Part shown: positions 27,752 through 36,494 of the stretch, one piece after another | Position numbering within the stretch: position 1 is the first letter of the stretch | How the letters are laid out: each line of letters starts with the position of its first letter | From: Paenibacillus silvisoli | GTDB lineage: Bacteria; Bacillota; Bacilli; Paenibacillales; Paenibacillaceae | Length of the DNA: 64,000 nt | Assembly (NCBI RefSeq): GCF_030866765.1 | Contig: NZ_CP133017.1 | Span: forward strand, 4,384,001 to 4,448,000 | Direction: 5' to 3' | The notes under the pieces: generated by a model | What the model saw: the letters and a program-made list of their open reading frames with translations, nothing else | Database searches by the model: none | Told to the model about the DNA's origin: nothing | Translations under genes and position numbers: made by a program

Positions 27752-30187
27752 TTACTGGATCGTGAGGTCCTCGCCTTGACCCGCGGTCAGCACGATCTCC
27801 ACCGTTGCTCTGCCCGCTGCGGCATCATAGTGTACGTCCACGCTGCAACCTCCTATGTTCACGACGGGCTTCCGCTTCGCAATGAGTTTCAGCCTGCTTG
27901 TTCCCGCTCCTTGCATCCGCGCTCGAATGACTCCGTCCGAATAGCTGTATGACGACAGCTCGATGCCAAAGCCCTTCTCGATCACGATCGGGTACGGACT
28001 GCTGTCTGCCCGCCGTACGGTCACGACAACGTTCGCGTTCCCGCCTGCGATGTCCACGGGCAGCTTGTTTGTCGCCTCCAGCAGTCTGCCGTCCACTTCG
28101 ATCGATTGAATGTACCGTCCCGAGCCCTTCATGGCGATATCGAAGCGGCGATTTCGCACATGCAGGCCCTCTAACGTCATTTCTTCTCCGCCATACGGAT
28201 GGAAGTTCAAGCCGCCCGCTTCCATCGTGACGCCGACAACGCCATGGACGGCGGCTTGGTACCAGCCGCGCATGGAATAGGCATGCCAGGTGCCCCGCTC
28301 CGTATTCCAGCGGTCCAGATCGGGTTCGTCCGTATCGATGTAGCAGGATATTCCTTCCGGACACGTCAGCTTCCCGGTCCAGTAGCTGACCCAGCCGATC
28401 CACTGCTCGATGAGGTCGGCCCGGTTGCCGCCGTTGATCAGCTGCATATAATACTCGCCCGTGACCGGCCACCAGCAATGCAGCTGATTGGCATCTTGGT
28501 CGAAGGCATCCGACCAGACCGGTATTTCCCGCAGCCCTGCGCGGCAGACGATATGTTTGTCGAAGAACGTGAGCGCATCCGCATGCAGCGGCTCCATTAG
28601 ATCGCTCAAATAATGACTCTCCCATTTGACCGCATTGGAATTAAACGAATTCCGCTTCCGCAGCGTCTTGGAATCGATGGAGCTGACGACGAAGCCCTTC
28701 TCGCGGTCGTAGAACAACGAAAGGAAGTTTTTCTCGATGCCGGCGAAAACAGCACCGGCTCTCTCCTTCGTTTCCCGGTCGCCCGCAAGCTCCGCTAAAT
28801 ATTCCATCGACCGTGCCGCGCAGTAGAAGATCGTGTTGTTCAGGCTGCTAATATCGCTCGTTCCGGTCTCATGCATGAACGCCGGAAAATCCGGGAATAA
28901 CGAGGCGCCTTCGCAGAAGCCGGTGCCTTGTACCTCGCGCGTCAGAATCAACTGAAAGATCCGTTTCGCAAACTCATATCGCTCCAGCACCAGCCGCTTA
29001 TCGCCCGTTGCCGCGTAATATTGCTGCAACAGCGAAATGTACATGCTCTGCGCGGGCAGCGCGCTGACGCTGTTCAGCGACATGTCATGCCGGTAGCTGT
29101 GGGCAATGCCCCAGTCTGCGTCTGCGGTCTCTTCGTAGAAACGAAGCATGTCGCCGATGAAGGCTTGGTCGCCCCAGTACAAGGAAGCGTAGTTGCTCGT
29201 TATGCCGTCCCAGCCCCATACCCAGTACTGTTTGTTTTTGGCTTTGATGGCGCCGGGGACATCCGTAACCTTGCACGATTCGTGGTACATCGGAATTAAA
29301 CTGAAGAAATCGTTAAGCACCGGATACGGGCTGCGCAGGACCGGCGCTTGCGCCCGGACGCGCTCATACCTCGCAAACTGCTTGGCGACAGCCTCTTCCA
29401 TGCGTTCCGCCAGCCCTTGCAGCTTCGCAAGCAGCCCCTCCTGCTCCGGATGGAAGGAGATGATGAAGCTGTACGTCCGGTTCGGCTCGAGCTTCTCGAA
29501 GCTGCTTAAGATGTACTTGGCGTTAAGCGGTCGTTTCGCGAAGGTCAGCGGAAAATCGGATCCGATCCCGATATGGAGCTCAACCGGCTCGTCGCCCGTT
29601 TTCCGGCCTACGTCCGGATTGTTTATGTTGATGTCTTGATGCGACACCTCGCTCAAGGCCGGTTTCTCTGCGAAGGAGCCGAGAAGCTGGCCGGCAGACC
29701 CGTCGTAGCTCCATTCCGCCCACTGGCGATTCATGCCGCCGGCACTGAACCGGAAATCCTGCGCATCCGCCGGAATGAGGCCGAAGTCCTTATAAAACTC
29801 AAGCTTGTAACGGAGAGCGACTGGAAGCTCGGCCGGCGTAATGACCTGCAGCACGATCGATTCTTCAACGGCCAGCATCCGGTGGCGGAGCTGCACGCCG
29901 TTCACGAGGCACTCCGAATCGATGCCGAACGGCCACAGCTTCGAATTCGTATAGGCGAGCTTCTGCGTTACGCCATCCTGCTCGACGTAATGGCGAAAGC
30001 CATCCCACAGCCGCTGCAGAAATATCGTATTGCAGCCCCGTACGGCAAGCGGATTATGATAGTTCACCTGCGTGATCGCAGATTCGTTGATTTCGAAATT
30101 CAGACGGCTGTCGGAGAACCATCTCGGACTCTCCGGAACGCCTCTCTCGGATTCCACTACGCCTCTATTTACCTGGTAAGCCTTCAA
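27752..30187 (-). CDS. Putative (alpha/alpha)6-barrel glycoside hydrolase
   Basis: An 811-residue cytoplasmic protein. Residues 1-260 are beta-rich, 300-690 form a six-hairpin barrel and the remainder is a beta domain. Barrel signatures include QYWVWGWDGITSNYASLYWGDQ, WSDAFDQDANQLHCWWPVTG and GTWHAYSMRGWYQAAVHG, comparable to amylo-1,6-glucosidase and GH63/GH78-like folds. The specific activity is unknown. The start is a TTG at 30185-30187 preceded by GGAGGAGAGG. A cre-like site sits about 75 bp upstream, suggesting catabolite repression of this gene and the glycosidase gene after it. Confidence 0.8.
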   Translation of the reverse strand: MKAYQVNRGVVESERGVPESPRWFSDSRLNFEINESAITQVNYHNPLAVRGCNTIFLQRLWDGFRHYVEQDGVTQKLAYTNSKLWPFGIDSECLVNGVQLRHRMLAVEESIVLQVITPAELPVALRYKLEFYKDFGLIPADAQDFRFSAGGMNRQWAEWSYDGSAGQLLGSFAEKPALSEVSHQDININNPDVGRKTGDEPVELHIGIGSDFPLTFAKRPLNAKYILSSFEKLEPNRTYSFIISFHPEQEGLLAKLQGLAERMEEAVAKQFARYERVRAQAPVLRSPYPVLNDFFSLIPMYHESCKVTDVPGAIKAKNKQYWVWGWDGITSNYASLYWGDQAFIGDMLRFYEETADADWGIAHSYRHDMSLNSVSALPAQSMYISLLQQYYAATGDKRLVLERYEFAKRIFQLILTREVQGTGFCEGASLFPDFPAFMHETGTSDISSLNNTIFYCAARSMEYLAELAGDRETKERAGAVFAGIEKNFLSLFYDREKGFVVSSIDSKTLRKRNSFNSNAVKWESHYLSDLMEPLHADALTFFDKHIVCRAGLREIPVWSDAFDQDANQLHCWWPVTGEYYMQLINGGNRADLIEQWIGWVSYWTGKLTCPEGISCYIDTDEPDLDRWNTERGTWHAYSMRGWYQAAVHGVVGVTMEAGGLNFHPYGGEEMTLEGLHVRNRRFDIAMKGSGRYIQSIEVDGRLLEATNKLPVDIAGGNANVVVTVRRADSSPYPIVIEKGFGIELSSYSYSDGVIRARMQGAGTSRLKLIAKRKPVVNIGGCSVDVHYDAAAGRATVEIVLTAGQGEDLTIQ

Positions 30188-30260
30188 TTGCGACCTCTCC
30201 TCCGTTATGCGTTCTTAACGATGAACGTTCTCGTGTTCTCGTGCTGCTGACCTTATTTTA

Positions 30261-30275
30261 TTGGAAGCGCTTTGA
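30261..30275 (-). promoter_or_regulatory. Candidate cre (CcpA) site upstream of the two-gene glycosidase operon
   Basis: TTGGAAGCGCTTTGA matches the catabolite-responsive consensus except at one position near the end. On the minus strand a TAAAAT-like -10 abuts it, so CcpA binding would block the promoter. The rest of the 312-bp gap 30188-30499 holds only the inverted repeat at 30339-30386 and a terminator. Confidence 0.6.
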
Positions 30276-30338
30276 CCGAAAAAGTGAATATCCGGCTGAA
30301 ATATACGGCAATCCGGATAAAAAAATGCAGCCAGCCCG

Positions 30339-30386
30339 TGAACTGCACCCCAATTAACACCATCTATCGATTGGAGGTGCAGTTCA
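30339..30386. repeat. Near-perfect inverted repeat, possible insertion-sequence remnant
   Basis: TGAACTGCACCCCAAT (30339-30354) is repeated inverted at 30370-30386 with one inserted base. TGAACTGCACC-like ends recall IS3-family termini, and two inward ends only 16 bp apart might be a deletion relic; no transposase sequence is present. A simple stem-loop is equally possible. Confidence 0.4.
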
Positions 30387-30448
30387 AGGTTGACTGCATT
30401 CTTGTAGTGAGCGCGCTTATGCGCAAGAGGATTTTATGAAGGAGATAG

Positions 30449-30476
30449 AAAAAAGCGCTTGGTGGCCCAAGCGCTT
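30449..30476 (-). terminator. Terminator of the VOC-family gene
   Basis: A perfect 10-bp stem (30453-30462 with 30467-30476), 4-nt loop and six T on the minus strand. Confidence 0.92.
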
Positions 30477-30499
30477 CCGATCTGTTCGATGTTCATCAT

Positions 30500-30880
30500 T
30501 TAATTCTGTTCCAGCCGTTTTCCGATCTCCCAATGATGGCCGAACGGATCAGCGATGCGCCCGATGCGCCAGCCATGGCCTTCTTGAACCGGAACGAGCT
30601 CCGTCGCGCCGGCCGCAACCGCTTGGTCAAACAGCGAATCCGGCTCGTCCACGACAAGAATCATCCGTACCGCGCCGTTCGTATCCGGTCTCGGACTAGC
30701 CTCGGGGTCCTTCTGAATCCAAAAGGACGCGCCTTGGACGGACATTTCCGCGATGATCACGGTACCTTCCTCTTCTTCAAGCCGGTAAAGCTCGGCCGCG
30801 CCGAATGCCGTTTGATAAAACCGCAGCGCCTTCCCTGCATCTGATACGGCAAGCCATGGAGCGATAGTTGCTTGTCCCAT
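30500..30880 (-). CDS. VOC-superfamily protein (glyoxalase/PhnB-like)
   Basis: A 126-residue protein with two beta-alpha-beta-beta-beta units: APWLAVSDAGKALRFYQTAF opens the first and VRMILVVDEPDSLFDQAVAAG the second, ending IADPFGHHWEIGKRL. This is the PhnB/YP_-type branch of the vicinal-oxygen-chelate fold, which includes glyoxalase, dioxygenase and antibiotic-binding proteins. The function cannot be narrowed. It is monocistronic. Confidence 0.9.
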   Translation of the reverse strand: MGQATIAPWLAVSDAGKALRFYQTAFGAAELYRLEEEEGTVIIAEMSVQGASFWIQKDPEASPRPDTNGAVRMILVVDEPDSLFDQAVAAGATELVPVQEGHGWRIGRIADPFGHHWEIGKRLEQN

Positions 30881-30947
30881 TTTCCCGCTTCTCCTCCCGG
30901 TTTAGCATACTCATGCATAGGTAAATGATACCATAACCGGGGACGGC

Positions 30948-32162
30948 TTAATACCGCACTGACGGAGCTTGCTTCCGGCCGCCGCTAACGCGCTGGGATA
31001 GCTGTACGAACACGATAATGGCGAAAAAGATTCCCATGCACAGGGCGGAATACCGGTACATCACCGCATAATCCGTCATGGATGCGATCGCGCCGAGAAG
31101 AATCGCGCCGATCGCGACGCCGAAGTCCGTGGAATTGTAGAACATGCTATTCGCCAAGCCGTACTGCTCCGGCGCGGATGAGCGCAGCATCCAGGCTTGA
31201 ATGGTCGGCTGGATCGCGCCGAAGCCGGTACCGTAGAACAGCGCCGACACGAGCAGCATCGGCATGGAATGCGTAAAGGACAATAGCAGCATGCTAACGA
31301 CAACAAGCACCGCGGACGGAACGAGGACGGCCGCGTGGCCTCTGCGGTCGAAGATGCGCCCGGAAACCGGACGGACCGCGATGATCGTAATCGCGTTAAA
31401 CAAGAAGAACAAGCCAACCTGATCCACATGGACAAAATCGCCGAACAGCGCAAGGAAGCTCAGCAAGCCGCTGTATGTGATGGCAAGCAGCACATTCAGC
31501 AGAATCGGCGGCAGCAGGGCGCGATTGAATCGGCTCGAGCTGCTGCTGCTTGCGGCAGTGGTTTGCTTTTGCTGCTGCGGCTGAGAATTTCCGATTGAAG
31601 CCGCTCGCGTCAGGAGCAGGATCGGAAACGCGAGGATCAGCACGGCCGTTCCAAGCATGGCCAGCTTGCCGAAGCCGGCATGCTTCATTACGTTGAGGCC
31701 GATGGTCGGCCCGACCGACATGGCGAGGCTCGTGGAAAGCCCGAAATAGCCGATGCCCTCCCCCATTCGGCGAACCGGAATGATTTGCGACACGAGCGTC
31801 GGCAGAATCGTGCTGGCGATGCCGAAGCCGACACCGTACAGAACGCGCATGGCAAGCAGCGAATGGATCGAGCCGGCCAGCACGTATATGCCGGTTGTAC
31901 CTGCTGCGATGGCCAGACCGGCCATCAGCAGCACCTTGCGCGGTACCTTCCGCATGAGGTATGCGGTCATGAAACGGGTGACGATGGCAGACAGAGCGAA
32001 AACGCTCGTCACTAAACTGACCTGCAAGTCGCTCGCCTGGAATTCCCCGCGAACATAAGCCGGGAAGGAGGACAGCAGCATCTGCAAATTTAAGAACAGT
32101 AGAAACGAACAGACCGTAAGCGAGATGAACGCCACGGTCCAAAGTTTGGCTTTATTTTCCAT
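30948..32162 (-). CDS. MFS transporter, drug-efflux type
   Basis: A 404-residue permease of twelve predicted helices. The conserved MFS loop is TAYLMRKVPRKVLLMAG after helix 2, and the central linker is Gln/Ser-rich (about 205-225). The start at 32160-32162 is preceded by AGGAG; a longer frame upstream overlaps the marR gene. It lies 4 bp after the MarR-type gene on the same strand, the usual arrangement for a multidrug exporter and its repressor. The substrate is unknown. Confidence 0.88.
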   Translation of the reverse strand: MENKAKLWTVAFISLTVCSFLLFLNLQMLLSSFPAYVRGEFQASDLQVSLVTSVFALSAIVTRFMTAYLMRKVPRKVLLMAGLAIAAGTTGIYVLAGSIHSLLAMRVLYGVGFGIASTILPTLVSQIIPVRRMGEGIGYFGLSTSLAMSVGPTIGLNVMKHAGFGKLAMLGTAVLILAFPILLLTRAASIGNSQPQQQKQTTAASSSSSSRFNRALLPPILLNVLLAITYSGLLSFLALFGDFVHVDQVGLFFLFNAITIIAVRPVSGRIFDRRGHAAVLVPSAVLVVVSMLLLSFTHSMPMLLVSALFYGTGFGAIQPTIQAWMLRSSAPEQYGLANSMFYNSTDFGVAIGAILLGAIASMTDYAVMYRYSALCMGIFFAIIVFVQLSQRVSGGRKQAPSVRY

Positions 32163-32166
32163 ATCT

Positions 32167-32637
32167 TCACGAACTCCTATGCGATTCGCCGGCGGTGAGC
32201 TGCTCGCTCGCATGTCGGTGGATGCGCGAGAGGAGCTCCATGAGCAGCGCATGCTCCTCTTCATTCATGCAGGTCCGAACTTCTGCGCTGACGCTGTCTT
32301 CGATCGGCGTCGTTTCGTGCATGATGGTTTCGCCCTGCTCCGTGCAAAATACGAGAAACGATCTGCGGTCCTGCTCTCCCGCCTGTTTCCGAATGAGCCC
32401 CTTGCGCTCGAGCAGATCCAGGATGCGCGTCGTCGTAGGCTTATCTTTTCCCACTCGGTCCGCGATATCCTTCTGGATCATGCCCGGCTGCCTGTAGATC
32501 TGGTTAAGCACCGACCACTGTTCCGTCGTAATATCGTAGTGGCTAAGCCGATGCTGAAGCAGGGCCGAGAGCTTCCGGTAAGCAAGTCCGAGCGCGAAGC
32601 CGGCCGATTGAAATGCTGGTCGTTCATCATGTGACAT
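32167..32637 (-). CDS. MarR-family regulator
   Basis: A 156-residue winged-helix repressor. The recognition region is IQKDIADRVGKDKPTTTRILDLLERKGLI and the wing contains DRRSFLVF, both typical of MarR. It is first in an operon with the MFS exporter gene. A short palindrome in the leader is the probable operator. The ligand is likely an antimicrobial or phenolic compound, by analogy only. Confidence 0.93.
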   Translation of the reverse strand: MSHDERPAFQSAGFALGLAYRKLSALLQHRLSHYDITTEQWSVLNQIYRQPGMIQKDIADRVGKDKPTTTRILDLLERKGLIRKQAGEQDRRSFLVFCTEQGETIMHETTPIEDSVSAEVRTCMNEEEHALLMELLSRIHRHASEQLTAGESHRSS

Positions 32638-32664
32638 GTTGCGTTCACCGCCGCGAAAGAATTT

Positions 32665-32682
32665 TAGTTGCTACAACAACTA
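32665..32682. promoter_or_regulatory. Candidate MarR operator
   Basis: TAGTTG (32665-32670) and CAACTA (32677-32682) form a 6-bp inverted repeat with a 6-bp centre, 27 bp before the marR start. Size and half-site TTG/CAA content fit MarR-family operators. Confidence 0.6.
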
Positions 32683-32710
32683 TATTCCTGCCAACGCCGG
32701 ATGTCAATGA

Positions 32711-33559
32711 TTAAACGAGTGCCTTCCAGTACATCCAAGCGCGCAAATATTCATCGAGATCATGCGGGTGGTACAGCAAGCAGATTCCTATCCGGTGGTA
32801 GAGCCTGATCATGACTTCACGGATGAGTGCCGGTTGTTCCAGCGGCTCATCCTTGAGCAGCTGCAGCGCCGGAAGGAGCGTATCGAGATTTAGATCATCG
32901 GGCGACGAGACGAACGCATACATGAAATCATACAGCAAAGGTCCTAATTGCGGATTCGGGTCGATTACACCGAGCATCTTTCTATCGCGGAAAACGAAAT
33001 TATGCACGCCGCAGTCGCCGTGAATCAATACGACGCGTCCATGGATGCGCTTCGAGTAACCTTCCGCGAACGATTTGACAAGCTCAAAGTCGGCATCCGG
33101 GAGCCTGTCGCCGATTTCGTTTTTTGCAAAATGTAAACCTTCCACTATCGTATTGCGCCATGCCTCGGGCGAGTACGTGTGACCCGATAATTCGACCGCC
33201 TGATAATGATTGAGCAGGTCCGCCGTCAGCTGCTTCATCCACTCTTTCTTCGGCTCGCGTACTTCCCCGATCGAGCCTTCAACGAAGGCATAGACGATGA
33301 AAGAACGGTCCGGCGCAAGGTAATGCAGCTTCGGAATCAGCGGACTTTCCGCGTACGCCTCGTGGAATTGACCGACCTCCGCCAAATACTGAGGGTCCTC
33401 CGCCTTCAACACATAGCGCGGCTCTCCAGCCACCTCGATTACGTACACTCTGCCCTCCGTCGTGCCGTTCATTTGCTCTTTCAGCTTGGAGTCCTGATGA
33501 AGGCAGCCCTGATCGACGAGCTCGCGAATGATCCCGTTTACGTCTAGTTCCGTTGTCAT
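32711..33559 (-). CDS. Aminoglycoside phosphotransferase-fold kinase
   Basis: A 282-residue member of the APH/choline-kinase fold. The catalytic loop is HGDCGVHNF and the metal-binding aspartate follows in LGVIDPNPQLG. The nucleotide-binding lysine is probably in RYVLKAED. Such proteins in Paenibacillaceae are numerous and phosphorylate small molecules; nothing marks this one as a true resistance enzyme. The leader is preceded by 160 bp without features and then by the repeat element at 33720. Confidence 0.87.
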   Translation of the reverse strand: MTTELDVNGIIRELVDQGCLHQDSKLKEQMNGTTEGRVYVIEVAGEPRYVLKAEDPQYLAEVGQFHEAYAESPLIPKLHYLAPDRSFIVYAFVEGSIGEVREPKKEWMKQLTADLLNHYQAVELSGHTYSPEAWRNTIVEGLHFAKNEIGDRLPDADFELVKSFAEGYSKRIHGRVVLIHGDCGVHNFVFRDRKMLGVIDPNPQLGPLLYDFMYAFVSSPDDLNLDTLLPALQLLKDEPLEQPALIREVMIRLYHRIGICLLYHPHDLDEYLRAWMYWKALV

Positions 33560-33719
33560 GACATTCTTCCTTCCGCTGCGATATTATCGGTTTGTAACTA
33601 AAGGAACCGCGCTTGTTTTGCGCGTTTCCATTTTGGTATATGATGCTGGAGGCGCAAATAGCGCGATTCCCGCCCCATTTTGATGATCATAGATGGGATT
33701 TTGTGCATATGTCTATCGA

Positions 33720-33899
33720 TAGTAGACGAAATTTCGCACTCAACATACGGCACAACGCTCGAGTCCGCCGCTTTTATACGAAAGTTCATACAAAATGACC
33801 TCTGCCGCCTACGAATCTGTCGTTTTTGTATGAGATTTCATACAAAACACCAATTTTGCGCTCGGATACCAATGAATGTATACGAAAAAAAGTACATTC
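33720..33899. repeat. Four-unit inverted-repeat element, TTTTGTATGA family (copy Y, 180 bp)
   Basis: Four 24-nt units start at 33720, 33772, 33824 and 33876, exactly 52 bp apart, as in copy X but in the opposite orientation. The 33824 unit is TTTTGTATGA, GATT, TCATACAAAA, a nearly perfect hairpin. The neighbours change both arms (TATACGAA with TTCATACA) and the outermost copy at 33720 is worn. Spacers of 28 nt carry TCGAGCG- or TCGTAGG-like cores at the same offset. The 569-bp gap 33560-34128 contains only this element and the next. Confidence 0.82.
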
Positions 33900-33936
33900 T
33901 CAAACAGTCCCGCTCACTCCAGCAAGCCTAGTACTC

Positions 33937-34119
33937 TAACGGTCACCGATGACCGTTAGAGGCTCATTTCCCCGAAATCGAATCGCTAACGGTCACGCAT
34001 GACCGTTAGCCTCCGAAAATCGGCATCATTCAGCCAAAAACCAAGCCTAACGGACATCCATGTCCGTTACGCGATCGATTTTCCGCTTCAGCGGCTCTAA
34101 CGGTCACCGGTGACCGTTA
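33937..34119. repeat. Four-unit inverted-repeat element, TAACGG family (copy B, 183 bp)
   Basis: Four 22-nt palindromes, each TAACGG...CCGTTA, at 33937, 33987, 34048 and 34098: offsets 0, 50, 111 and 161, identical to copies A and C. Three read TAACGGTCA/TGACCGTTA and the third TAACGGACA/TGTCCGTTA, a compensated double change. Centres are CCGA, CGCA, TCCA and CCGG. The last unit ends 10 bp before the stop codon of the gamma-glutamyltransferase-family gene and could double as its terminator stem, but no T-run follows. Confidence 0.9.
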
Positions 34120-34128
34120 CAACCTCGC

Positions 34129-35739
34129 CTACCAAGAAGCGATGCACCCGTCCGTGCGCGGTTCGGTGCCGCCGATCAAGACGCCGCTCGGATCGCGCCA
34201 AATGATCTGCCCGCAGCCGAACGCTTTGCGGTCGGGCAATAGTTGAATGTCATGGCCCCGCCGCTTCAAATCCTCAACGACCTGGGCCGGGAATTCGGCC
34301 TCGACCGCAACGGTTTTCCCTTCCATCCACTGCCATCTCGGCGCATCGAGCGCCGCTTGTGGATTAAAGTGATGATCGAGCATGTTGGAGATCACCTGCA
34401 AATGCCCCTGCGGCTGCATAAACGCGCCCATGACGCCGAATGGACCAATCGGCTCCCCCTTCTTCGTAATGAATCCCGGAATTATCGTATGATAAGGACG
34501 TTTGCCGGGCTTCAGCACGTTTTCATGGTCCGGATCGAGCGAGAACGAATGGCCCCTATTCTGTAAGCTGATGCCCGTCCCCGGCACTACGATGCCGGAA
34601 CCGAACCCGTTATAGTTGCTCTGGATAAACGAGATCATATTCCCTTCCCCGTCTGCCGCAGCCAAATAAACCGTGCCGCCTTTCAGCAGCTGGCCTGGCT
34701 CCGGCATAAGCGCCTGTTCGCCGATCAAGCCGCCCCGAAGCACCGCATAGTCCGGCGAAAGCAATTGCTCCACGCTGGCCCGCATATGAGTAGGATCGGT
34801 CACATAGTGCTTCCCATCGGCAAAAGCCAGCTTCAACGCTTCGATTTGCTTATGATACCGCTCTTCGCTCTCAAGCTCCGAGAGATCCAGCCGGTTCAGC
34901 ATGTTGAGCGCCATCAGCGCGACGATCCCTTGACCGTTCGGCGGCAGCTCCCAAATGTCGTAGCCACGGTAAGGGACCGAAATCGGCGCCACCCACTCCG
35001 GCTGGAACCGCGCCAAATCTTCCTTGCGCAGAAGCCCGCCGCTCTCGCGCGCTGCCTTGTCGATCATTTCCGCCAGCTCGCCCCGATAAAACGCCTCGCC
35101 ATTCGTTTCGCCGATGAGCCGCAGCGTGCGCGCATGCTCCGGCGAACGCCACATTTCTCCGGCCCGCGGCGCACGGCCGTCCGGCGCGAACACGTTAAAC
35201 CATTCCGAGAAGACGCCGTCCTCATCATGGCGCTTCTTCCAAATCTCGTACGACCGCTCCCACTTCACCGCGAGCTCGGGAGACAGCGGAAATCCGCCTT
35301 CCGCATAATCGGCGGCAGGCTCAAGCAGCTGCGCAAGCGGCAGCCGGCCGAACCGGCTCGCCAAGCCCGCCCATGCGCCGGGCGCTCCCGGCACCGTAAC
35401 CGGCAGCCAGCCGCTCGAAGGCATCTCATCCGCGAATCCGCGCTGCTTCACGGCTTCCGGCGTCAACAGCTGCGGCGAAGCTCCGCTCGCATTCAGCCCG
35501 TACATTTGCCCTTTGTACCAGACGATGGCGAACGCATCGCTGCCGATGCCGTTGCCGGTCGGCTCCACGACAGTCAAGCATGCCGCGGCCGCAATGGCCG
35601 CATCGATCGCATTGCCGCCTTGCTGCAACACGCGCATTCCCGCTTGCGAAGCCAGCGGCTGCGAGGTGGCGACCATTCCTTTTCTGGCAACGACTGCGGT
35701 TCTTCTGGACGGATGCGGATACTCGGATAATTGAAACAT
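34129..35739 (-). CDS. Gamma-glutamyltransferase-family protein (Ntn hydrolase)
   Basis: A 536-residue Ntn-hydrolase precursor that would cleave itself before a nucleophilic Thr. The heavy-subunit part begins with GMVATSQPLASQAGMRVLQQGGNAIDAAIA; the predicted nucleophile is Thr356 in GGTVYLAAADGEGN, where classical enzymes have TTHxS. The other subunit carries SLQNRGHSFSLDPDHEN. There is no signal peptide, so unlike secreted Ggt it should act in the cytoplasm, as the YwrD branch does. The start at 35737-35739 has a GGGAGGGG site. The substrate may be a gamma-glutamyl or other amide. Confidence 0.88.
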   Translation of the reverse strand: MFQLSEYPHPSRRTAVVARKGMVATSQPLASQAGMRVLQQGGNAIDAAIAAAACLTVVEPTGNGIGSDAFAIVWYKGQMYGLNASGASPQLLTPEAVKQRGFADEMPSSGWLPVTVPGAPGAWAGLASRFGRLPLAQLLEPAADYAEGGFPLSPELAVKWERSYEIWKKRHDEDGVFSEWFNVFAPDGRAPRAGEMWRSPEHARTLRLIGETNGEAFYRGELAEMIDKAARESGGLLRKEDLARFQPEWVAPISVPYRGYDIWELPPNGQGIVALMALNMLNRLDLSELESEERYHKQIEALKLAFADGKHYVTDPTHMRASVEQLLSPDYAVLRGGLIGEQALMPEPGQLLKGGTVYLAAADGEGNMISFIQSNYNGFGSGIVVPGTGISLQNRGHSFSLDPDHENVLKPGKRPYHTIIPGFITKKGEPIGPFGVMGAFMQPQGHLQVISNMLDHHFNPQAALDAPRWQWMEGKTVAVEAEFPAQVVEDLKRRGHDIQLLPDRKAFGCGQIIWRDPSGVLIGGTEPRTDGCIASW

Positions 35740-35766
35740 GAAAACATCCCCTCCCATTTGCATGAA

Positions 35767-36336
35767 TTAGACTTCGCTGACCTTCATCTCCTGTGCCATG
35801 GCAAGCAGCTTGTTAACCGTATTCCAATTTCGGACGGTCGAAGGCACGTTCAGCTTGTCCGCTTGGACGGCCAGCTTCGAATTCCGAATGCTCTGACTGA
35901 ACAGCAAATAGATATCCCTTCCGGCGATAACAAAACGTTCAACGTCCGTAGCATAGGTTTCCAGTTTCTGAACCCGGTCGGCGGGAGGCGCATCCAGCAG
36001 CATCGACACATAGAGGCACTCCCCTTCCGAGGAAGCGTCGGCAGCGGCTATCTGCTCGTCCGTGAACGGACAGCCTGCGACGATCGCCGCCATTTCTTCT
36101 GCCGTACGCATAACAACCTTAATGGAAAGGCCGAACTCCCTCTCGATTAATCCCTCGATGCGTTCCCGAAGCACCGCCTCCCCTTCCTCCGACTCGAACA
36201 AAATATTGCCGCTCTGAATGTACGTTTGCACGCGGGACAAGCCCAGCGTACCGAGCGCGTCGCGCAAGTCCGCCATTTTGATTTTATTTTTGCCGCCTAC
36301 GTTAATGCCGCGAAGCAAAGCGATATGAATCGTCAT
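35767..36336 (-). CDS. DUF1697 protein
   Basis: A 189-residue cytoplasmic protein with the family opening IALLRGINVGGKNKIKMADL and QTYIQSGNILFES. Structure and function of DUF1697 are not established. The start at 36334-36336 has an AGGGAT site; ten upstream in-frame codons are disfavoured. It is divergent from the iron-regulated gene at 36495 and followed by the GGT-family gene 27 bp downstream, possibly co-transcribed. Confidence 0.88.
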   Translation of the reverse strand: MTIHIALLRGINVGGKNKIKMADLRDALGTLGLSRVQTYIQSGNILFESEEGEAVLRERIEGLIEREFGLSIKVVMRTAEEMAAIVAGCPFTDEQIAAADASSEGECLYVSMLLDAPPADRVQKLETYATDVERFVIAGRDIYLLFSQSIRNSKLAVQADKLNVPSTVRNWNTVNKLLAMAQEMKVSEV

Positions 36337-36423
36337 CGTTGCGATCCCTACTTTCTGTGCATGCAATCTTTTACCAGTCTATCATACCTGCCGGCTGGTG
36401 GGGAAAGGATTGTCAGGAATAGA

Positions 36424-36453
36424 TTGACAATAACAAATGAGAACGATTATCAT
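36424..36453 (+). promoter_or_regulatory. Fur-regulated promoter of the FhuF-like gene
   Basis: TTGACA (36424-36429) and TATCAT (36448-36453) are 18 bp apart. A 7-1-7 Fur box, TGAGAACGATTATCA (36438-36452), covers the -10 region. Confidence 0.82.
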
Positions 36454-36494
36454 ATTCATTGGAAATTAACTACCGATAGTCAGGGGATATAACC

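Noticed and set aside
30436-30500. Short frame starting MKEIEKSAWW
   Set aside because: Overlaps a perfect terminator hairpin and encodes nothing recognisable.
32711-33559. Aminoglycoside resistance gene
   Set aside because: Only the general kinase fold is supported; no motif of a known resistance enzyme.
33720-34119. Possible CRISPR array or leader
   Set aside because: Same reasons; units are palindromes with compensated changes, not identical repeats.
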